Shown one piece after another: positions 60,263 through 64,000 of a stretch of DNA of 64,000 bases; positions within the stretch are counted from its first letter, which is position 1; the number at the start of each line of letters is the position of its first letter. The stretch is from NCBI GenBank assembly GCA_965119685.1, contig OZ221971.1, forward strand, positions 806,001 through 870,000, read 5' to 3'. The notes below the pieces were generated by a model. It searched no databases, had not been told where the DNA came from, and saw only the letters and a list, made by a program, of their open reading frames with translations. This DNA is from Merdibacter sp965119685 (lineage in GTDB: Bacteria; Bacillota_I; Bacilli_A; Erysipelotrichales; Erysipelotrichaceae). The translations under genes were made by a program, and so were the position numbers.

Positions 60263-61050
60263 ACTTCATCCTCCCATTCATCATCGTTTGCGGCTGCGGC
60301 AGTAACGCTGCTCACAGCGGTGGTTTTGATTTCAAAGATGATCCATGCGATTGCAAAGGCGATGGATACGATACCGATCATGGAGAGATCACGTCCGACG
60401 AAAGCGGCCGGGATGAAGCCGATGATAAAGTAAGGAACCAGCGACTTGTCCATGATGATGTTGAGCAGCAGTGCGAAGCCGACACATGGCAGCATGACGC
60501 TGACGGCGGTCAGTCCGCTGTTGGCCCATTCCGGCAGAGCGTTGATGATCCCCTCGATTGCGCTGTTGCCGAAGTACATGACGATAAAGGTCAAAACAGC
60601 GTACATGGCAAAGTCAAGAATGCCGACCAGATAGTGATAGAAGCTGATGGCACGCAGGTTCATGCGGTCGATCTCGGTGTCAACGCGGGCCATGAAGCCG
60701 GAATACAGCGTCATCAGAATCGTTGCGCAGAACTGCATTAACACGGCGATCGGCACACCGAACATGATGGCCGTCTCCGCACCGGTGCCGGTGGAAAGCG
60801 CTGCTGCCACACCGATCGTACCTCCGGTGCCGATGTCCAGCTGTGCGGTCGGTCCGATACCGACGGCACCCATCCACATCAGCTGTAACTGTGCGCCGAT
60901 GATGAGACCTTGTCGGACGTCATTTAAGACTAAACCGACGAGAAAGCCGGTGACGATCGGCTCGCGAAGCTTCATTTCCCCCAGCCATCCGCCTTCGATT
61001 TTCGTCAGGGCGGCGATGCAGCCGATCAAGATTGCCTGAATCAAACTCAT
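60259..61050 (-). CDS. PTS IIC component, mannose family
   Basis: 263 residues, about seven helices. LVLNDVRQGLIIGAQLQLMWMGAVGIG (split over about 38-64) is the family signature. AAAGGAGGAG precedes the ATG at 61050, which I prefer to the longer frame. First structural gene after the operator region; gene order on the coding strand is IIC, IID, IIB, SIS, IIA, EamA, SIS. Confidence 0.94.
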   Translation of the reverse strand: MSLIQAILIGCIAALTKIEGGWLGEMKLREPIVTGFLVGLVLNDVRQGLIIGAQLQLMWMGAVGIGPTAQLDIGTGGTIGVAAALSTGTGAETAIMFGVPIAVLMQFCATILMTLYSGFMARVDTEIDRMNLRAISFYHYLVGILDFAMYAVLTFIVMYFGNSAIEGIINALPEWANSGLTAVSVMLPCVGFALLLNIIMDKSLVPYFIIGFIPAAFVGRDLSMIGIVSIAFAIAWIIFEIKTTAVSSVTAAAANDDEWEDEV

Positions 61051-61074
61051 AGTTTCTCCTCCTTTTTGATTCAT

Positions 61075-61093
61075 TGGTATATAAGCTATACCA
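61075..61093. promoter_or_regulatory. GntR operator near the IIC start
   Basis: TGGTATA-TAAGC-TATACCA is an inverted repeat with seven-base arms, 25 bases before the IIC ATG. Confidence 0.7.
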
Positions 61094-61291
61094 CTTTTGG
61101 CAAAAGCATAGCACCACCGTCTTTTTCGCGCAATAACCTGCCGCAAAAAACGTCAGATTTCTTTTTTTAAAATGATTTCAACTTTATTTAAAACATGAAA
61201 AAATATGATAAATAAAGCGTTTTTCAAAGATCTTGGAGAAAATCGTTCGACACTTCTTCAAAAGCGAAAAGCGGCGAAAAAGTATAAAAAA

Positions 61292-61312
61292 ATTGGTATA
61301 CATTATACCAAT
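61292..61312. promoter_or_regulatory. GntR operator overlapping the GntR stop codon
   Basis: TTGGTATA-CAT-TATACCAA is a perfect inverted repeat with eight-base arms, extended by A and T outside. It covers the stop codon of the GntR gene and lies 240 bases upstream of the IIC gene. Confidence 0.75.
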
Positions 61313-62061
61313 TCATCCTCGCTCTTCACTGTTTTCTTCGGCACTTTAGCGACGTAGCGAAAGCTTGTGTATTTCGGCAGGTGGTAGGAAAGGGTGAATT
61401 CCACCAGCCGATGATCACTGTCAAAGCCATAGTAGTCGAAATGAAAAACCTTTTGATGCTCCTTGATGTGCATGATCTCCTGATATTCGCCGGGCAGCGA
61501 GTCGATGCGCAGGTAGGTGATCATCGTTTGGGGACGGTGCCCCTGATCGTCCATGTATTCATAGAGAGAAAAGGTTTCAAAGTTGAAGCGGTCGGCGTCT
61601 TTAAATTTGGAAAACGGGATGTTGACGATCTGTAAGGCGTAGGGCTCGTCGTTGATGAGGGAGAGGCGGGTGATCTCATAGATATAGCTCTCTGAGGGAA
61701 AGCACTCGCGCACCTCACCGCTGGGATGAACCTTTCTCAGCAGCAGCGTCTTGCGGGTGGAACGCATACCCTTTTGACGAATCTGTGCGCTGAGGGAAAG
61801 CAGTCCGTTGTTGGCTAACTCCAGCTTGCTTTCGATGGAGGGACATGCCTGCACATACGTCCCGCTGCCGCGCTTGGAGATCAGCGTTCCTTCCTCTTCC
61901 ATCTTTTTAATCGCGTTGCGTACAGTCATCCGATTGATGCCGTATTGCAGCGACATCGCCCGCTCGCTGGGCAGACGGTCACCGACCTTTAACTCACCGC
62001 TGATGATCTTGCGCTTGATGCTGTCCATCAGCTGCCGATAGATAGGCGTCTGTTGATTCAT
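61303..62061 (-). CDS. GntR/HutC-family regulator with UTRA domain
   Basis: 252 residues. Winged helix (about 5-70, LPSERAMSLQYGINRMTVRNAI, split) followed by a UTRA ligand-binding domain (about 95-240) with YIYEITRLSLINDEP. UTRA domains bind sugar phosphates or similar. It probably represses the downstream PTS operon through the TGGTATA sites. Its start overlaps the UTRA-only gene by ATGA. Confidence 0.92.
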   Translation of the reverse strand: MNQQTPIYRQLMDSIKRKIISGELKVGDRLPSERAMSLQYGINRMTVRNAIKKMEEEGTLISKRGSGTYVQACPSIESKLELANNGLLSLSAQIRQKGMRSTRKTLLLRKVHPSGEVRECFPSESYIYEITRLSLINDEPYALQIVNIPFSKFKDADRFNFETFSLYEYMDDQGHRPQTMITYLRIDSLPGEYQEIMHIKEHQKVFHFDYYGFDSDHRLVEFTLSYHLPKYTSFRYVAKVPKKTVKSEDELV

Positions 62062-62576
62062 ACGTCCATCACGCTCCTAAAACGATAAAATGAGGGATCG
62101 CAGACGAGCTCGAAGTATTCAAAAGGGGCGTCGTTATCCGCCTTGTGCGTGATGCCTTTGACTAGCAGCACCTCGGATTCCAAGGGAAATTCCAGCAGGC
62201 GGCATTCCTCCTCGTTTGCTTCCACAACGAGGATCTCCTCCTCGCTGCGCACGATCTGATACCCTTTTTTCTGTTGGAGTACCTCATAGAAAGAAGCGTC
62301 GCTGAAATCGATCGTCTCGAATCCCTCGACCAGGCTGTAATCGATATAGTTGGTTTCGATGGAGCGGGGACAGCCCTCCACCATGCGCAGGCGCTTGATA
62401 TAGAAGAGCTTGCTGGCGAGGGGAAGCCCCAGCTGGCGGCTGATGTAATAGTTTGCCTCGCTCACTCCTTGCTCTAAGACGATATTGTGATAGTGCAGAT
62501 TTCGGCTTTTGATCGAATCGGTGATCGATGCGAAATGCCGCAGGTCGCGTATGATAAAAATGTCTTCCTTGGACAT
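62058..62576 (-). CDS. Stand-alone UTRA-domain protein without a DNA-binding domain
   Basis: 172 residues that align with the UTRA half of HutC-type regulators from the first strand (SITDSIKSRNLHYHN) to the end (DPSFYRFR). The usual 70-residue winged helix is absent, and no helix-turn-helix is seen upstream in any frame. It is coupled to the full GntR gene by a four-base overlap. It might bind a second ligand and form mixed dimers with the regulator. Confidence 0.8.
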   Translation of the reverse strand: MSKEDIFIIRDLRHFASITDSIKSRNLHYHNIVLEQGVSEANYYISRQLGLPLASKLFYIKRLRMVEGCPRSIETNYIDYSLVEGFETIDFSDASFYEVLQQKKGYQIVRSEEEILVVEANEEECRLLEFPLESEVLLVKGITHKADNDAPFEYFELVCDPSFYRFRSVMDV

Positions 62577-62923
62577 ATCCGTTTCACTGCCTCTCTTTAC
62601 TGCCTTAGCTATCTGTATTATAGTGCATTCTTGCCCTTTCGTGTAGAAAAAAAGGAGAAATATCGGTGATTTTCTCCTTGCGCAGGGGAGGGGGTTATGA
62701 TTTTTTACGGCGAATAAGCAGCGCTGAGAGGATACATGCCGCGTCGGTTAGGAAACGGTAAACAGGGTGGAGCGATTGTCCATGGCCAAGCCAAGGCTAT
62801 GAAGCTGTGTTCGTCTTGTTTAGGAGCAGGATGGGCGAACAATAGGAGCAACACGGGAACAGCCGACAGAAACAGACAGCTTTTTTATATAAAACGGGGC
62901 ATACTGTAAGCGGAGGCGAAAAA
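62577..62923. other. Divergent intergenic region
   Basis: On the minus strand TATAAT (62617-62622) is a probable -10 for the UTRA/GntR genes, with a weak -35. To the right I see no gene until the small plus-strand gene at 62924. Confidence 0.5.
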
Positions 62924-63100
62924 ATGATGAAGGATGAAGCGCTGGTATATTATGTGCTGATTGATGATCAGCGCACGACAGAGGGAAATCTGTTTCTTCC
63001 CGCTCCGATCAACAGCGCATATCTGAAAGAGCAGATGGCGGCGCTGAAAGAAGAGACCGCTTGTAAACGAGTTGTGATCCGCAACATCGTCTATCTGTAA
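62924..63100 (+). CDS. Small unrecognised protein
   Basis: 58 residues, starting MMKDEALVYYVLIDDQ and ending RNIVYL. GGAGGCG lies eight bases before the ATG, and a strong terminator follows at once. The composition (mixed charged and hydrophobic, no membrane segment) looks like a real folded domain, with a possible strand-helix-strand plan. A second ATG follows the first directly. Confidence 0.6.
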   Translation: MMKDEALVYYVLIDDQRTTEGNLFLPAPINSAYLKEQMAALKEETACKRVVIRNIVYL

Positions 63101-63103
63101 GCG

Positions 63104-63140
63104 GCGAAGCACTGTGAACGGACAGCGGCTTCGCTTTTTT
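63104..63140 (+). terminator. Terminator after the small protein gene
   Basis: GCGAAGC (63104-63110) pairs with GCTTCGC (63128-63134), followed by six T. Confidence 0.88.
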
Positions 63141-63221
63141 GATGAGCAAACACGGATGGGAACAGGAAAAAACGTGGTATAATAAGCAAAGGAAAAGACG
63201 GAGAAAGGACGATGATCAAAG

Positions 63222-64000
63222 GTGACGAAAGTAACGATTATTTCCGGTTTTCTCGGTGCCGGCAAGACGACGCTGATCAAAAAGCTGCTCAAAGAGGTGT
63301 ATGACAAGGAGCAGGTGGTGCTGATCGAAAATGAATTTGGCGAGATCGGCATCGACGGCGGCTTCTTGAAGGATGCCGGGGTGGAGATCACGGAGATGAA
63401 CAGCGGCTGTATCTGCTGTTCGCTGTCAGGCGATTTCAGCGAAGCGCTGCATCAGGTACTGGAGCAGTTTCATCCTGACCGCATCATCATTGAGCCCAGC
63501 GGGGTCGGCAAGCTGTCGGATGTCAAGCGCGCGGTGCTGGGTGCGGCGGATACGTTATGCTTAGAGAGCTGCTGCACGGTGGTCGACGTTGCGAAATGTG
63601 CGATGTATCAAAAGAATTTCGGAGAATTTTTCAATAACCAGATTCAATATGCGGATGCGTTAGTGCTCAGCCGGACACAGCAAGCCGATGCGTCTATGCT
63701 GGAGGAGAGCGTGGAATTGTTACGGACGTTGAATGCACAGGCGCCGATCGTAACGACGCCATGGGAGCAGCTCAACGGTGGGGACATCGTGCAGGCGATG
63801 CTGCATACGGGTGACTTCAGCCGGGAGCTGTTGGCAGAGGAAGCAGTCTGCGAGGTTTGCGGTCATCCGCATCACCACCATCTGCATGAGGAGCTGGAAG
63901 AGCATCCGCATGTCCATCATCCGCATGGGAAAGAGGAAGAACATTCGCATGCCCACGCACATGAGGAATTGCATGCGCATCATCCTCACCACGGAGAAGC
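63222..64000 (+). CDS. CobW/COG0523-family GTPase, His-rich, truncated by the window edge
   Basis: The first 259 codons of a metal-chaperone GTPase. Walker A GFLGAGKTT (9-17), a CXCC metal motif at Cys63-65-66 (SGCICCS), and EPSGVGK after it. A histidine-rich stretch begins at about residue 218 and runs to the window end. It starts with GTG at 63222; an in-frame stop just upstream excludes a longer start. A TATAAT lies at 63178-63183. Family members supply zinc, nickel or cobalt to client proteins; the metal is not settled by the sequence. Confidence 0.9.
   Translation, partial: MTKVTIISGFLGAGKTTLIKKLLKEVYDKEQVVLIENEFGEIGIDGGFLKDAGVEITEMNSGCICCSLSGDFSEALHQVLEQFHPDRIIIEPSGVGKLSDVKRAVLGAADTLCLESCCTVVDVAKCAMYQKNFGEFFNNQIQYADALVLSRTQQADASMLEESVELLRTLNAQAPIVTTPWEQLNGGDIVQAMLHTGDFSRELLAEEAVCEVCGHPHHHHLHEELEEHPHVHHPHGKEEEHSHAHAHEELHAHHPHHGE

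Overview
This window looks like a chromosome segment of an anaerobic, fermentative, low-to-mid-GC Firmicute, most like the Erysipelotrichales of the gut. The reasons are AAGGAGG-type ribosome sites, many PTS sugar transporters, PRD, RpiR and GntR regulators, an Ech-type hydrogenase, and no sign of respiration. The genus is an inference. I saw no rRNA, CRISPR array, insertion sequence or prophage.

Layout. 1-11.4 kb: a six-gene Ech-type [NiFe] hydrogenase operon on the minus strand (echA to echF) fires divergently from a complete hypABFCDE maturation operon. 11.6-12.9 kb: a CNNM/CorC membrane protein. 13.3-19.9 kb: a lactose/cellobiose-family PTS (IIC, IIB, IIA) with a collapsed GH1 glycosidase, a cytoplasmic Cys-type sulfatase, an RpiR regulator and an intact GH1 enzyme, which suggests uptake of a sulfated or host-derived disaccharide. 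20.2-30.8 kb: a YitT protein, an Rpe-like epimerase, and a dispersed glucose/maltose-type PTS group: IIA, an MtlR-type PRD activator, an M20 peptidase, IICB, a Cof-type HAD phosphatase, an iron alcohol dehydrogenase and an FSA-like transaldolase. Three promoters in this group share one operator-like box at exactly the same distance from the -10. 30.8-33.8 kb: a MATE exporter, a small protein and a patatin.

34.5-42.4 kb is an A/T-richer island. It holds a LevR-like regulator broken by an exact 14-bp tandem duplication, then a FrlC-like isomerase, a complete mannose-family PTS (IIA, IIB, IIC, IID), a FrlB-like SIS deglycase and a DeoC-like aldolase. This resembles Amadori-product (fructoselysine/glucoselysine) utilisation. 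42.8-50.1 kb returns to the local base composition: a transglutaminase-like lipoprotein, a U32 peptidase, and a two-component system flanking an ABC transporter of the peptide-antibiotic type. tRNA-Ile and tRNA-Ala follow.

50.6-54.4 kb is an accessory patch: a Zn-macrodomain hydrolase, a class-M sirtuin frameshifted in a G6 tract, and an AlbA_2 regulator. A decayed second copy of the sirtuin end and the AlbA start lies next to it. 55.3-62.6 kb holds a second mannose-family PTS operon with two SIS proteins and an EamA transporter, preceded by a GntR/UTRA regulator and a stand-alone UTRA protein. The window ends in a small unrecognised gene and a His-rich CobW-type GTPase that runs off the edge.

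The main theme is sugar import by PTS feeding fermentation, with ferredoxin-linked hydrogen production by Ech. The points most worth following are the fixed-geometry PRD regulon, the possible phase switch in the LevR gene, the AlbA promoter repeats, and the UTRA-only protein.
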